A DNA stretch of 64,000 nucleotides from Dolomedes plantarius (GCA_907164885.2 OU015503.1:63709722-63773721), one strand, 5' to 3'; positions 33,891-46,394 are shown, counted from the first letter of the stretch. The notes: generated by a model not told the origin, from the sequence alone. Made by a program: numbers and translations.

Positions 33891-34500
33891 AAAAAAAACA
33901 CCGATGGCCAGACTTGTTTTTTAAGTGGACTACGAAGCACGTTCATAAGCACCACCTAATATTGATACGTGTTTCCATTATTTGTATAACCCACCTGTAT
34001 ATACATATATATGTGTATGTGTGTGTAAAATATGTAAAATTTTTCGTTAGTATTACATTGAATTTATTATTTTCCCACACTTGGAAGAATTCTGTGGCTT
34101 AGAACAGTTATTAATCCAAATAATTGAAATACTATCATAAATTTGGTGCGACATCGATTTATTTACTTCTAAATGAAAAGGAGATAAAATGCGTTTCATA
34201 TGAAAAGACAGAGACAACCAAGTTTACAAAATTATTCAAAGGCAATTTCCGCATTAGAATTTCGTTCTGGGCGCATGAAAAATATTGATAACTGTATGCA
34301 AGCGAGTTGCTAAAATTTGGGTTATTACAACGTGGGCAGTGAAAAGCGTGGGAACCCAGTTAATGGCACTAGACAAGAGGCTAACATGAGGTTAAATATT
34401 CTGAACAAAAGCTATCTGAGATAAACATCTTTAGACAAAAAGTTATAAATAAACCTATTAAAAATAACAAATTTCCCATAATAAATAACTCAATCCTGGT
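33891..34500. other. Unassigned intronic sequence
   Basis: Short (TG)n run at 34011-34025. Otherwise nothing recognised. Confidence 0.35.
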
Positions 34501-34501
34501 G

Positions 34502-34730
34502 CATATATATATATATATATATATTAATATAATATATATTATATATATATTAATATATATATTATATATATATATATAATTTATATATATATAATATATA
34601 TATATTATAATATATATATAAATAATATATATATATATTATATATCTATAATATATATATATATATTAATATAATATATATATATTATATATATATATTA
34701 TAATATTATATTATATATAATATATATATA

Positions 34731-34770
<40 letters not shown>

Positions 34771-34822
34771 TTATTTATTTATTTTTTTAAATTGATTTAT
34801 ATATTTATATATATGTGTGTGT
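34502..34822. repeat. Complex TA/TTTA-rich tract, about 320 bp
   Basis: TATA runs broken by TAATATA steps, then (TTTA)n at 34767-34786 and (GT)n at 34815-34824. Confidence 0.95.
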
Positions 34823-34824
34823 GT

Positions 34825-35535
34825 AAGTTTTCTAACCAAGCTGTATAGATAACCGGATATTTTTAAATACTCAAATAATAATTTTCAACATCTTGAGCAA
34901 TTTCATCTGTTCTTCTTTGCATTGTATTATTGCTCAAGGGAATGTGTTGTTAATATCAGACACTGGCTTGTGTAGCATAATTCCCTCACCTTACACTAAA
35001 AAAAATATAACAGAAAACGATTTGACTGATTTTGCACGTGGAAAGTCTTTGACGGAAAAGATAGAAGGTTGCGAATTCAGTGCCTCCGTGTCTCACCTAG
35101 TCATTTGAATTTCAGTTTGACAGAAGATTTGATGACTTTGGACAGATAAGATCTGTAGTCGATTAATTTTCATTCAAGAATAGGATCTAAAACTGGTTCC
35201 AAATTTTACTGGGAATACCGAAAGAAGGTAAATGTTTTGAAACTTTTGCCAGTTGAGAAATACTCCCTTCTTCCGTCATTTTGATTTAAAATTGTTCCAT
35301 GTTCAGAAACACCTATGCGTGCGAAAGAACCTTTTCCGTCATAGAACACAGTATGTCTAAGGAAACCAGGCTTACAGATAAAAATTGATCTCACCTCCTT
35401 CGTGTTTAATAATCCAAGATCAAAACCGATTTTTTCTGCCTTTGCTGCATCAAATGCCCATCCGCCATCATCTCATTAATTTTTTCTCTTATTTTTGATT
35501 GTTAAGAAAACTGATATTATGTTGTGTTTTGTATT
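34825..35535. other. Unassigned; one reverse ORF of about 88 codons
   Basis: A minus-strand frame from about 35475 to 35206 reads FDLGLLNTKEVRSIFICKPG then FLRHTVFYDGKGSFARIGVS and ends in FFRYSQ. It lacks an obvious family and has no neighbours to suggest a role. It could be an exon, a transposon fragment or chance. Confidence 0.25.
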
Positions 35536-35538
35536 CTA

Positions 35539-36211
35539 TCTATATATATAAAACAGTTCCGTAACTGACTCATTCATTCACTGCTGACTGACTGACTGAC
35601 ATACAACGCACAGACCAAACCGCTGGACCTAAAGGGCTGAAATTTTGCATGGCGATTCTTCTAATAGTGTAGGGGTGCACTAAGAAACATTTTTCAAAAA
35701 TTCTTCTTAGATTTTTTAAAATTAAATTTTTAAGCTGTTTTTTTAACTTTTTTTACGTTTGCATTTAAAATAATACATAGAGGGTTATAAAATTTATATC
35801 ACGAGAAAGATCATAAAAATTCCTTTAAAATGACATCTTTTTCGAACCTTTACCTCGATTTTCTGATTTTTGGTGAATTTTCAAAGATTTATTTTAGAAT
35901 TTAATTTATTAAATGCCGATCACGTGATTTTTTTTCTGGTACTTTAAATAAATTATCGTCACGTGCGTAACAACTAAATACACAAACAAATTTTTTTTCT
36001 TGCTAATGCGGCAGACGATTGGACATTATTTGTCTTTAAAATATCCCTTACGATTTATTTATAAATATATATTTTCTACATCAATTGTATACATTGATCG
36101 TCATATTTACTATAATATATATAATATATTTTTTTTTTGGCATCAATTGCATAAACTGACCGTTGTATTTAATTTGAATGTACTCCGTAGCGAAGCGCGG
36201 GTTTCAGCTAG
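35539..36211 (+). mobile_element. Non-autonomous Helitron, family A, copy 3 (first of a head-to-tail pair)
   Basis: Starts A|TCTATATATATAAAACAG and ends GCGCGGGTTTCAGCTAG at 36211. It is 673 bp. Directly followed by the TC of the next copy with no base between. Internal words shared with all family A copies: AATAGTGTAGGGGTGCACTA, TTCTTCTTAGATTTT, GATCACGTGATTT. Confidence 0.92.
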
Positions 36212-37130
<919 letters not shown>

Positions 37131-37229
37131 TTTTCTATATGAGAATGAAATATTGAACATTTTTAAAAAACGACGTTGGACATCCCTTGTCCCTTAATCG
37201 TTCATTGGGAAAACTACAGCATAATTACA

Positions 37230-37470
37230 CGATGACAAGAACTTTTTATATACCATGTTTTTAAATTTTCTGTTGAATCATATAAACTTTACAATTCTAT
37301 GTATTAATACATACTTTTTTCAAATTTTTTTGATGAATTATCCCACCAACTTGAAAGAAAATGAAGTTAATTGGAAGTTAACTTGCGCTCAACTTTTCGT
37401 TCCCGTCCCGTCCGATAGATGTCTGCACCAGTCTACAAACAAAATTAACTGAAATGAATTCAATCCTGCT
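37230..37470. repeat. Dispersed duplicate, copy 1 (matches 39640-39870)
   Basis: ACCATGTTTTTAAATTTTCT, GTTGAATCAT-CAAACTT, GAAGTTAATTGGAAGTTAAC and GCACCAGTCTACAAAC are shared with 39650-39840. The homology continues into the first unit of the 221-bp array. Confidence 0.8.
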
Positions 37471-38125
37471 TAAAGATGGCTAAAAGTATCAAAAGAATGC
37501 ATTGTCATCGTGTTCTGAGCGATTCTAAAAGTTTAAAATGTCTAGCTAGTCGGAAAGTTAGTTAAAAATCGATTGCAAGATTTGAACAGGAGAAACACAC
37601 AAACACACAAACAAACAAGAAAGCAAGTTAATAAAACCATGTAAAAAATATAAGCCATGTGACAGATCATACAAACTAAAATTTATCATTTAAAGATGGC
37701 TAAAAGTATCAAAAGAATGCATTGTCATCGTGTTCTGAGCGATTCTAAAAGTTTCAAATGTCTAGCTAGTCGGGAAGTTAGTTAAAAATTGACTGCAAGA
37801 TTTGAACTTGACAAACACACAAACCACCAACAAACAAGAAAGTGAGTTAATAAAAACATGTAAAAGATATAAGAGCCATTTGACAGCTCATACAAACTAA
37901 AATTTATCATTTAAAGATGGCTAAAAGTATCAAAAGAATGCATTGTCATCGTGTTCTGAGCGATTCTAAAAGTTTGAAATGTCTAGCTAGTCGGAAAGTT
38001 AGTTAAAATCGATTGCAAGATTTGAACTGGAGAAACACACAAACACGCAAACAAACAAGAAAGAGAGTTAATAAACATGTTAAAAATATAAGAGCCATTT
38101 GACAGCTCATACAAACTAAAATTTC
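37471..38125. repeat. 221-bp tandem repeat, three copies
   Basis: TAAAGATGGCTAAAAGTATC starts units at 37471, 37691 and 37912. TGCATTGTCATCGTGTTCTG and GTCTAGCTAGTCGG are kept. Units are nearly identical, so recent. One diverged single unit sits at about 39855-40000. Confidence 0.95.
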
Positions 38126-38437
38126 ACCAATAACTGTAGATGAACAGAGAAAAATGAAAGTATTCTCATACTTTAAATTCTCATACTTTGCCCAGACTTA
38201 TCAACTGATAAAAATTTATATTAATTACTTAGCCTTACTAGCCGACTGAAACAAACCACTTCTTTGAAATAAAACAGGGAAAAATCTGAGGTCTTCTTCA
38301 AAGATTTGATCCCTGAACTAGCAGTCACTTGAGAGGTTATTTTTCCAGCAGGGTAGAAAGTGAGGATCAACGGGATCTTATCCCCTTGCCCTGGATGTGT
38401 TGAGGAGAAGATCATCTCCAATAATCACCCACTTTTC
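38126..38437. other. Unassigned; short reverse ORF
   Basis: A 66-codon minus ORF (38421-38221) has no recognised motif. No other signal. Confidence 0.3.
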
Positions 38438-38698
38438 GCCAAATGAGGCGGTGAAAGCCAAAGTGGTGTAAGTCAGTAAGTCAAGTGATGTAAGTCAAAA
38501 GAGTATAACTGCCAAAACTACAAAAAATTCCACCATAAATTTAACAAATTATAATTCATAACAATTATTACAATATTGCAAATTAACTATTTACAATTCC
38601 ACCATAAATTAAACATGGAGGTTACATATTTGACCCACAAATGAAAAAAAAGTTGAAAATGTGACTTACACCACTTTGCCTTTCAACGCCTCAAATAT
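38438..38698. mobile_element. Fold-back/MITE-like element
   Basis: Inverted arms of about 35 bp: AAATGAGGCGGTGAAAGCCA plus AAGTGGTGTAAGTCA at left, and its complement ending GCCTCAAAT at right, with a few mismatches. The interior is non-coding with two copies of ATTCCACCATAAATT. No target duplication recognised. Confidence 0.7.
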
Positions 38699-38769
38699 CG
38701 ACACTTGTCGTAAGGAAAAAAATAATGAAATTGCTTTTTAGAGGATTACCTTAAAAACTATATTTTTGT

Positions 38770-39425
38770 TTCTTCATTAGGTGGAACTTTTAATACCAGG
38801 CTCGTCCGCGAACTTACGCGTGAGCAAGCTACGTAAAACTAACCGTGGGAGAAACAATTTTCTCTTAAATCTACACCAGCGTATTTTAAAAGTTTGGCCT
38901 TGAGACTTATTTATCGTCATGGCGAAGCATACTTTGAGGGGAAATTGCAGTCTCTTAAAGTCAAAGGGGGGGGGGGGGGGGGGTCTTTCAGCATTAGAGG
39001 AATGCGTGGCATGAACACTTTTTCTCCTTGAGCATATCCGGTTAAAATAAGGGCTTAGATTAAAGCTTTATGTAAGGTTTTGACTTGCAGTCTAGTGCCA
39101 TTAAACAATTTCGAAGGTTTTTAATTCCGGAGGAGCATTATGTGTGTGCCCTTCCGCAAAGAGAGCTTATGGTATGGAAGAAACGGAGGTTTAAGGGAAT
39201 TTAAAAACTCTACCGGATAGTTAATAGCAGCATCTGAATTACAGACAGTGTCTATTGACTTGTAGACCATTTCTTCCCCATCGAAGGACTTTACAAACAT
39301 GTCATTAATGAACGTAGCTTGATCGTTTTTGGAGTCAAATTGGCCCTTTCGCAAAACCATTCTATAGGCTTATCTGAATTTGAGCAATGCCTGGATAAAT
39401 GTGATCTATCAGCGCCTGGATGGTA
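38770..39425 (-). pseudogene. Helitron Rep/helicase, C-terminal PIF1-like helicase domain relic
   Basis: Minus-strand frames reconstruct the end of the SF1B helicase that unwinds DNA during Helitron rolling-circle transposition. From high to low coordinates: EWFCERA-LTPKND, QATFINDMFVKSFDGEEMVY, KSIDTV, NYPVEFLNSLKPPFLPYHKL, LRKGTHIMLLRN, then after one stop LFNGTRLQVKTLHKAL, ILTGYAQGEKVFMPRIPLML, FAMTINKSQGQTF, and after a shift AGVDLRENCFSHG and YVACSRVSS. INK-QGQT and YVACSRV match the last helicase motifs. Breaks: at least two stops, two shifts and an 18-base G run (38966-38983). The N-terminal Rep nuclease and Walker motifs are absent. Adjacent 39450-39615 matches non-autonomous family B. 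Confidence 0.88.
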
Positions 39426-39429
39426 GTCT

Positions 39430-39620
39430 CTAATTTGAATTAAATTCTTCAAAAACTTCCATCTCAATTAGTCTAGTGGTTAAATTTGATCTTTTACAGT
39501 ATTTTAATATTTTTTGTCAATTTTTTCGTTGTTATGCACGGACACAAAATCAATTTAAGTATCAGAAAAAGAAAAGAAACCTCGTAATCAGCATTTAATA
39601 AATTAAATTCTAAAAATAAT
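39430..39620 (-). mobile_element. Helitron family B fragment beside the helicase relic
   Basis: CATCTCAATTAGTCTAGTGG, TCGTTGTTATGCACG and TCAGCATTTAATAAATTAAA match 19155-19320 of Helitron B copy 1 in the same orientation. It lies on the 5' side of the helicase segment, as expected if both come from one element with an internal deletion. Confidence 0.75.
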
Positions 39621-39639
39621 TACAAGATAAAAAGAACTG

Positions 39640-40000
39640 TTTACTTACCATGTTTTTGAATTTTCTGTTGAATCATACAAACTTGACAATTCAATGTATT
39701 AATAAATTACTTTTTAAAAATTTTTTTGATGAATTATTCAACAACATGACAGAAAATGAAATTAATTGGAAGTTAACATGTGTTTAACTTTTCGTTCCCA
39801 TCCCGTCGATAGATGGCTGCACCAGTCTACAAACCAAAATTAACTGAAATGATCATTATGCTTAAAGTACTGCTAAAAGTATTAAAATAATGCATTGTCA
39901 TCGTGTTCTGAGCTATTCTAAAAGTTTCAAATCTGTAGCTAGTCGGGAAGTTAGTTAAAAATTGATTGCAAGATGTTGTACTGGACAAACACACATACAT
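39640..40000. repeat. Dispersed duplicate, copy 2 (matches 37230-37620)
   Basis: Same order of landmarks as copy 1, ending with one diverged 221-bp unit (TGCATTGTCATCGTGTTCTG at about 39893). Offset about 2.4 kb. Confidence 0.82.
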
Positions 40001-40027
40001 CGTTTAAATTATTTTTTACATCTTTTC

Positions 40028-40666
40028 TATGTTAGGGCTGATAGCGAGATACATAGGTATGATTCTCGGGCAATGTAACAGCTTCCTTCCATTTACTGTT
40101 GTCACACTTATGCAAGGGACTTTTTATCACTGTTTAATTATCAGCTTTAAAATTCAATTAAAAATCGAAATTTTAAGATAGATACTTGAAATGAGATTTA
40201 TATGAATAAAAAAGCTTTCAGTTTCTAGATGATGTACATAGTTTCTTTGTAAGATAAAACTCGAGGACCATCGATATTACACCCACATGTGGGACGATAT
40301 TTCTCGAAACACTGTTTCATTTTTTGATGAAATATTAGTCTGTTTTTAAAATATTTTAACCAATGATGTCTATGTTTGAAAAGACATGTCCTGTAGTTTT
40401 AGAATGTAAAATGATCAGATTCTGCGCCTACTTTTTTGGACGAGTTATCGTAATTGAAAGATGAAAAAATCAATATTTCCAAACAAAAACATAAATTAAA
40501 AAAAATTCAAAGTCCGCCGGAAGAATGAGACATATATACTTGGTCCCCCCCTTTTTCTGCAATCCATTGGTATCGCGCTCGACCCCATACCTCCAGCGGT
40601 GTTCAGTGGAGATAGCGTGACAAGCTTTTGGACAGCGGTAGCTGGAGTTACCCTTTTTTAGAATAG
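40028..40666 (-). mobile_element. Internal fragment of the 62-bp-TIR element, inverted copy
   Basis: The reverse complement matches 49968-50593 along its length: CTGATAGCGAGATACATAGG pairs with CCTATGTATCTCGCTATTAG, and GATAGCGTGACAAGCTTTTG with CAAAAGCTTGTCACGCTATC. The terminal repeats seen at 49897 and 50818 are missing here. No coding capacity recognised. Confidence 0.85.
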
Positions 40667-40789
40667 ACTGAAATATTTGATCAGGAGACGTTTATAGTCT
40701 GCGGGAGAATGCTACAAGAAAAACGATAAAAGTAAATAAGCAAAGGAAATGTATGAGAGTTACTTCCACTTGAAATATCGGATGAAATA

Positions 40790-41895
40790 TAATTCCATCG
40801 CATGAAAAAGTAGCATTAAAGTTGGTATTGTGTTATCTTCCAGCGAATATGTACAAAAAGCATTTATATGAAAATACTTCTACAAAAAGAAAACAGCATG
40901 CTGCCCTTTTTGCGTAAACATTTAAAGTAAACAAACAGAAAGTGACACGGTGTGAAATACACTGTATTAATGTACTATTTATTTTATCTCACCCCAAAAA
41001 ATTCAAGATATAGTTTGCCTAAATATGTATTAATTCTGTTAAAGTATAGCTATTTTATATTCTTCCTAAGTAGTATGATGAAAATGTAACATTAAAGTTG
41101 TTATGGCGTTATCTTCCAGCGAATATGTACAAAAGCATTTATATGAAAATACTTCTACAAAAAGAAAACAGCATGCTGCCATTTTTGCGTAAACATTTAA
41201 AGTAAACAAACAGAAAGTGACACGGTGTGAAATACACTGTATTAATGTACTATTTATTTTATCTCACCCCAAAAAATTCAAGATATAGTTTGCCTAAATA
41301 TGTATTTAATTCTGTTAAAGTATAGCTATTTTATATTCTTCCTAAGTAGTATGATGAAAATGTAAAATTAAGTTGTTATGCGTTATCTTCCAGCGAATAT
41401 GTACAAAAACATTTATATGAAAATAATTCTACAAAAAGAAAAACAGCATACTGCCATTTTGCGTCAACATTTAAAATAAACAAACAGAACGTGACACGGT
41501 GCGAATACACTGTATTAATGTACTATTTCTTTTATCTCACCCCAAATATCCAATTCAAGATATAGTTTATCAAAAAATGTATTAATACTGTTAAGTATAG
41601 CTATTTATATTCTTCTCTAAGTAGTATGATGAAAATGTAGCATTACAGTTGTTATGGTGCTGTCTGCCAGCGAATATGTACAAAAAACATTTATATGAAA
41701 ATACTTCTACAAAAGAAAACAGCATGCTGCCATTTTTGCATCAACATGTAAAATAAACAAACAGAACGTGACACGGTGCGAAATACACTGTATTAGTGTA
41801 CTATTATTTTATCTCACCCCAAAATATTCCAGATAGTTTATCTAAAAATTATTAATACTGTTTAAAGTATAGCTATTTTATATTCTCTCTGAGTA
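40790..41895. repeat. 276-bp tandem repeat, four copies
   Basis: CCAGCGAATATGTACAAAAA recurs at 40840, 41116, 41390 and 41667. ACAGCATGCTGCC, GTGACACGGTG and ATCTCACCCCAAA are in each unit. GACACGGTGTGAAATACACTG is kept almost unchanged. Confidence 0.95.
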
Positions 41896-42920
41896 GCTTA
41901 CATATATATTTAAATATATAACTAAAGAACTGTAATGCCGCTTCTTTACAGAAGTAGATACTTTTGACGAAAGCTTATGTTCAGGGTATAAATTCATGTT
42001 AAAATATGCAGAAGGAGAAACTAGAGGCAAAACAGGAAAACGAATCTGGCAACATGTGACCAAAATCCGATTTGTCCATTACCATGGGGTTTATTTTCAT
42101 ATTAGCCTGAAACAAATATGACGCTATTTGTTTTAAAAAACACGAATATATGATATGTTTATCGTACAGGTAGAGAAGTTACTATAATGTTTTTTGCAAG
42201 AGGATAGCGAAAATTCTGAAGTATATTTAAATACATATTTAAAATTCAAAACTGTCACTCAAATCAGAGAAAGTCATTGGAAAAAAGAAAATTTCAGTTT
42301 ATACTTCCGAAATTTTAAAAAATAAAAATGATATTCGCAAGGAAACACAAATTTAATACAAACATTTTTCCTAATTTTTCTTATCAATTTCAGAGAATGA
42401 CTGCAAACCATTTATAAATATTCAGCTCTCTTTGAAGGTGTGTTTTAATACTTCAAGTTCATTGTTTTGTTTAAATATTCGGAGTTTATATAAAATTGAA
42501 TATTTTAAAAACTTTTGTAGGCAATATGGATAAAAGATAAGTTCTCTTTGTCTGTTGAAAGAGAAGCTTAAGGGTGTGTTTAATCTTAGATAGAAATACT
42601 TACAGAATGACATAAAAATCATGCTTTCATTTCCAGATAAGAAAGCAGAGCCATCTCGGGGAGATATGAGAACTTCGTATGCATATATTGGAAATACAGG
42701 TTCAATAAAGGACATAATTAATTCAATCAAGCGTTTTTTTTTAGGCTTGTTGGGACAATGATTAATTTATTCACTTCACAGATATGAACTATTTATTTCC
42801 TTGTTTTCCGAACTTTAAAAAAAAATTACGTTTAAAATCAAGAGTTTAATAATAATGACGAAAGAAAGTAGAGTGTAAAGGCTATACAGAATAAAACAAT
42901 ATTTTTTTTTTACGAAACAA
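41896..42920. other. Unassigned intronic sequence
   Basis: A 102-codon minus ORF (42730-42422) is Phe/Tyr/Leu-rich and shows no motif; probably chance in AT-rich DNA. Confidence 0.35.
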
Positions 42921-42929
42921 TATAACAAA

Positions 42930-44160
42930 ACTTACTTCTCCCCTTTACACATCTTATTTTTAATTTAGTGAAATGCAATCCGACAGAACATATTACAAGC
43001 CACTCATCGTCTAAATTTTTATTTCTAATAACAATTACTATTTTATTTCACTGTAATTTAATCATTATTTCATCATTATTCATATTTTTATCACAGAGAT
43101 GACATCCCAAGTTTTACTACTAACTTCGCTTTTGCATCAGATTTTTTTATAAAGAAACACATAAATGTCACTTCTCACTTTTTTTATATTTTTATATTTA
43201 TTAGATATTGAAAAAGAACACGACAGAACCACCATTAACAAGCCAACTTAATCCTTATGGGGCAACAAGCTTCACCGGTTGCACGCTGCAGAATTTTCCC
43301 CCATCTTTTATCTCAAAAATCCTGTAAAAATTTCCAATTAAAGGTGCAAGTTTTTTACTCCTTTAAACTGATAACATATGACAGCACTAGTATTTTACTG
43401 ATCATTTAACTGGAATACATTGAATGCAAGTGAAAAAGGGGCTAAATTTCGGCGTTTCCACTGTGCAAACGACGCCCCCAAGGGTAATGTCTGAATTGTC
43501 ACCGATAATGTTTACAGTTATATTATTTCAATGTAAGTACATTTGTATCTGATAATTCCGTCACTAGATGGCGCCCTGTGTCTTCTGTTATTTGCACCAG
43601 TTCTCATTAATATACATTTTTAATTTTCAATAAAATTCAACCTGAAAAAACACGCGATTATAAGCCCACTTCATGTCTAAATTAGACTTAATATATTCAC
43701 AATTGTTTTACTCCACTGTATTGCATCTCTATCGCATATTTCTCTCACTAGATGGCGTCATATGTCTTCCTATTAAGTTTCGCTTTTTCACCATACTCAT
43801 TACTATATTTTTTTATATTTTAATTTCAGAAGCAATGCAATCTGAAAGAACTCTATTACAAGCCAACTTCCTGTCCAAATTACTATTATTCTTGATAATT
43901 GCAGTTATTTTATTTAAATGTAATTGAATCTGTATTGATATTTCTGTCACAAGATGGCATCGTAAGACTCCCTAATAACTTCGCTTTACACCAGTCCTAA
44001 ATATTATGCATTTTTATATTTTAATCTTCGGTAAACCTGACAGATCCGATTATAATATAACTCCATATCTAATTATAACTTCCCATATTTTCAGTTATTT
44101 ATTTCAGTGTATTTAAATATTTATCCGATATTTCCGTCGCAAGATGGCGTCCTAAGTTTA
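42930..44160. repeat. About 190-bp tandem array with CTCF-like core in each unit
   Basis: Units share GAAAGAAC-C-ATTACAAGCCA, CT-TCTAAATTA, CACTAGATGGCGTC (or variant) and AACTTCGCTTTT. The core is at 43562, 43746, 43948 and 44138, and degenerate at 43092. A unique insert of about 270 bp (43255-43530) separates the first unit from the rest. Confidence 0.85.
43562..44151 (+). promoter_or_regulatory. Four CTCF-like motifs in one orientation
   Basis: CACTAGATGGCGCC (43562-43575), CACTAGATGGCGTC (43746-43759), CACAAGATGGCATC (43948-43961) and CGCAAGATGGCGTC (44138-44151) match the CTCF core CCASYAGRKGGCRS well except for its first base. Spacing is 184-202 bp. Binding is inference. Confidence 0.4.
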
Positions 44161-44177
44161 ACCAATTAACAGGAAAG

Positions 44178-44227
44178 AAATATTTATATATATTATATAT
44201 ATATATAATATATATCTATATATATAT

Positions 44228-44268
<41 letters not shown>

Positions 44269-44399
44269 GATTATAATATATATACAAATATACCTATCTA
44301 TATATATATATCATATATATATAATATATATATATATACAAATATACTATATATAGATATATCATATATATAATATATATTTATATATATAGATATATT

Positions 44400-44441
<42 letters not shown>

Positions 44442-44476
44442 ATATAGATATATATATTTATATATATATATATATA
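44178..44476. repeat. Interrupted (TA)n tract, about 300 bp
   Basis: TATA runs with AGATA and ACAAATA interruptions. Confidence 0.95.
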
Positions 44477-44715
44477 TCGCTCACTCTGTTCAACAACGTC
44501 ATATCTCGAAAATCGGGGATTTTGAGTTATGCCTGTTTTCAGAATGCCCTGATAGAGTAGTTATATCCCAAAAGATCGTTACATCTTATCGCTCAATATT
44601 TAGCCGCTAGAGAGCAGAATTAAATTTATTTTCATACATTTAATGTACTTTTAAACTTTAAAATCACCCCTTCTGAAGAATCACGTTTTGAGATATGACG
44701 TTGTTGAAGGAGTGC
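44477..44715. mobile_element. MITE with about 30-bp inverted ends and TA target
   Basis: CACTCTGTTCAACAACGTCA followed by TATCTCGAAA at left is inverted at right (ending TGTTGAAGGAGTGC), flanked by TA (44475-44476 and 44716-44717). About 240 bp, non-coding. TA use suggests mobilisation by a Tc1/mariner-type transposase. Confidence 0.82.
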
Positions 44716-44717
44716 TA

Positions 44718-45108
44718 TCCCATTGATCCCTTTTGATCAATATAACAGCACTGAGTTAATAGCTCAATAATGAACGCTAAACAGTGCCGCCTGAGGTGTT
44801 TATTTAACGAACTACTGATGTAAAATTGATCATGAACGTATGTGTTGCGTAAAGTTAGTATGGAGCTCCTAAACTGGGAATTGTAAAAAGGGAGGAGTTG
44901 GTGCTTTATAATGATTGGAAATATATTATAACTTTCAACTAGATAATTAGCGAATACGTTGTAAGCAGAAATTTTCAATTAATAATCCTTATACCTTATA
45001 AAAGAGTATTCATACGAAGTATATTATTATTATTATACTGTATATGTATACATGAATCTACATATAAAATATACATACATGCACACTCACACACATTTGT
45101 TTTGCATA
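44718..45108. other. Unassigned intronic sequence
   Basis: An 87-codon minus ORF (44978-44715) overlaps the MITE edge and has no motif. (CA)n-like stretch at 45078-45095. Confidence 0.35.
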
Positions 45109-45130
45109 TATATATATATATATATATATA

Positions 45131-45645
45131 CTAGAAGATAACCTGTCATTTTGACGTCATAATAATGACCGTCATAATGGAAAATGTATATGAAAGTTAA
45201 AAATATCCCGAATTATCTAACATATTGCATTTAATCCACACATTATAAAAGCAAACCCTTTCATTATTTTTTATTTATTTAGTTATTCATGCGATTGGAG
45301 TAGTAGACTGCCATTCAGTTTTTTACATCTCACTACGCAATATGAATACTTGAGCTACTTGATTCATTCACATTCAAGTTTGCTTACTTTCAAAATTCAT
45401 AGCAAAAGTAACAGATTTTAAAAACGTTAAATATACAGCTAAAAGCATCCAATTTTTTTAGTTCTGAATGTTTTATAGAAAAATAGGCTGAGCAAACGTG
45501 ATTTGATGGAGAAGATATTAGTTTTAAGGTAACAAAAAATTCTGATCCACATCTGAAATTGAAATTAAGCCTAACCGGCCGTTTGTTTACTGGGGGCTTC
45601 AATTGAAGATGGTACAAGCCCGGAAGTGTTATACAGAGACAACGG
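45131..45645 (-). mobile_element. Helitron-like element, family D (tentative)
   Basis: On the minus strand the 3' end is CTTCTAG|T inside a TA tract, with nested TGACGTCA/GTCATT...AATGAC palindromes just upstream. The 5' side reads AATAGCCGTTGTCTCTGT out of a TA tract, like families B and C. About 515 bp. The hairpin is weaker than in families A-C. Confidence 0.45.
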
Positions 45646-45646
45646 C

Positions 45647-45696
<50 letters not shown>

Positions 45697-45830
45697 TTAT
45701 TTATTTATTTATTTATTTATACAGAGAGATAAAGAGATCTTTATATATGATATATTATATAGATACATATATATATATGTAATATGTATACATATCTAAA
45801 TATATAATATATATATACATACATAAACAA
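45646..45830. repeat. TA, TTTA and AGATA low-complexity tract
   Basis: (TA)n then (TTTA)n at 45698-45719, then degenerate TATA to about 45825. Confidence 0.9.
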
Positions 45831-46389
45831 TACATTCTTCTATTCGAGAGACGATCTGGTGTTATTTTCTAGTGCATGAGTACAGAAATTGTAAAATTTG
45901 GAAAAATGCAGTTGGCGAAAATTTCATTCAGATATATTCATTTGAATAAAATTAACAAAAGCAGAATCTACACAAATGCATCACATTTTTATGTGACTTA
46001 TAATATATTTTGCTTGTTTTATTTATGACTTTTCCATGGCCTATCTGGAATTTCTAATCCCATATGTGGAATTACAATAAGTCCACTATTTTGCGAAAGA
46101 ACAATATAAAGCTTTTTAAAAGGGATATTATTCGACTTTGACTATCTCTATATCAACGGTATGCACAAGCAGAAACAAGAATTTGCCCATTTTTAGTAAT
46201 TTTCCTAAGTATTTTTTTGGTTAGTTGTTATATTTGATGGAAAAGTTAAAAAAAATAATAACTGGACACAATTTCTATATTGTATTTGTATTGCAGTAGT
46301 CATTTAATTGGTCAATGATGTAAAATACTTTGGAAATTGGCTTATTGGAATTTGTCCAATGTTTACAAACTCAAGTTCTTTTCTCTACA
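45831..46389. other. Unassigned intronic sequence
   Basis: No gene or repeat recognised. Confidence 0.35.
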
Positions 46390-46394
46390 GCAGT

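Noticed and set aside
38966..38983. 18-base G run as a regulatory quadruplex
   Set aside because: It is a single homopolymer inside a dead helicase sequence and is better explained as slippage or a sequencing artefact.
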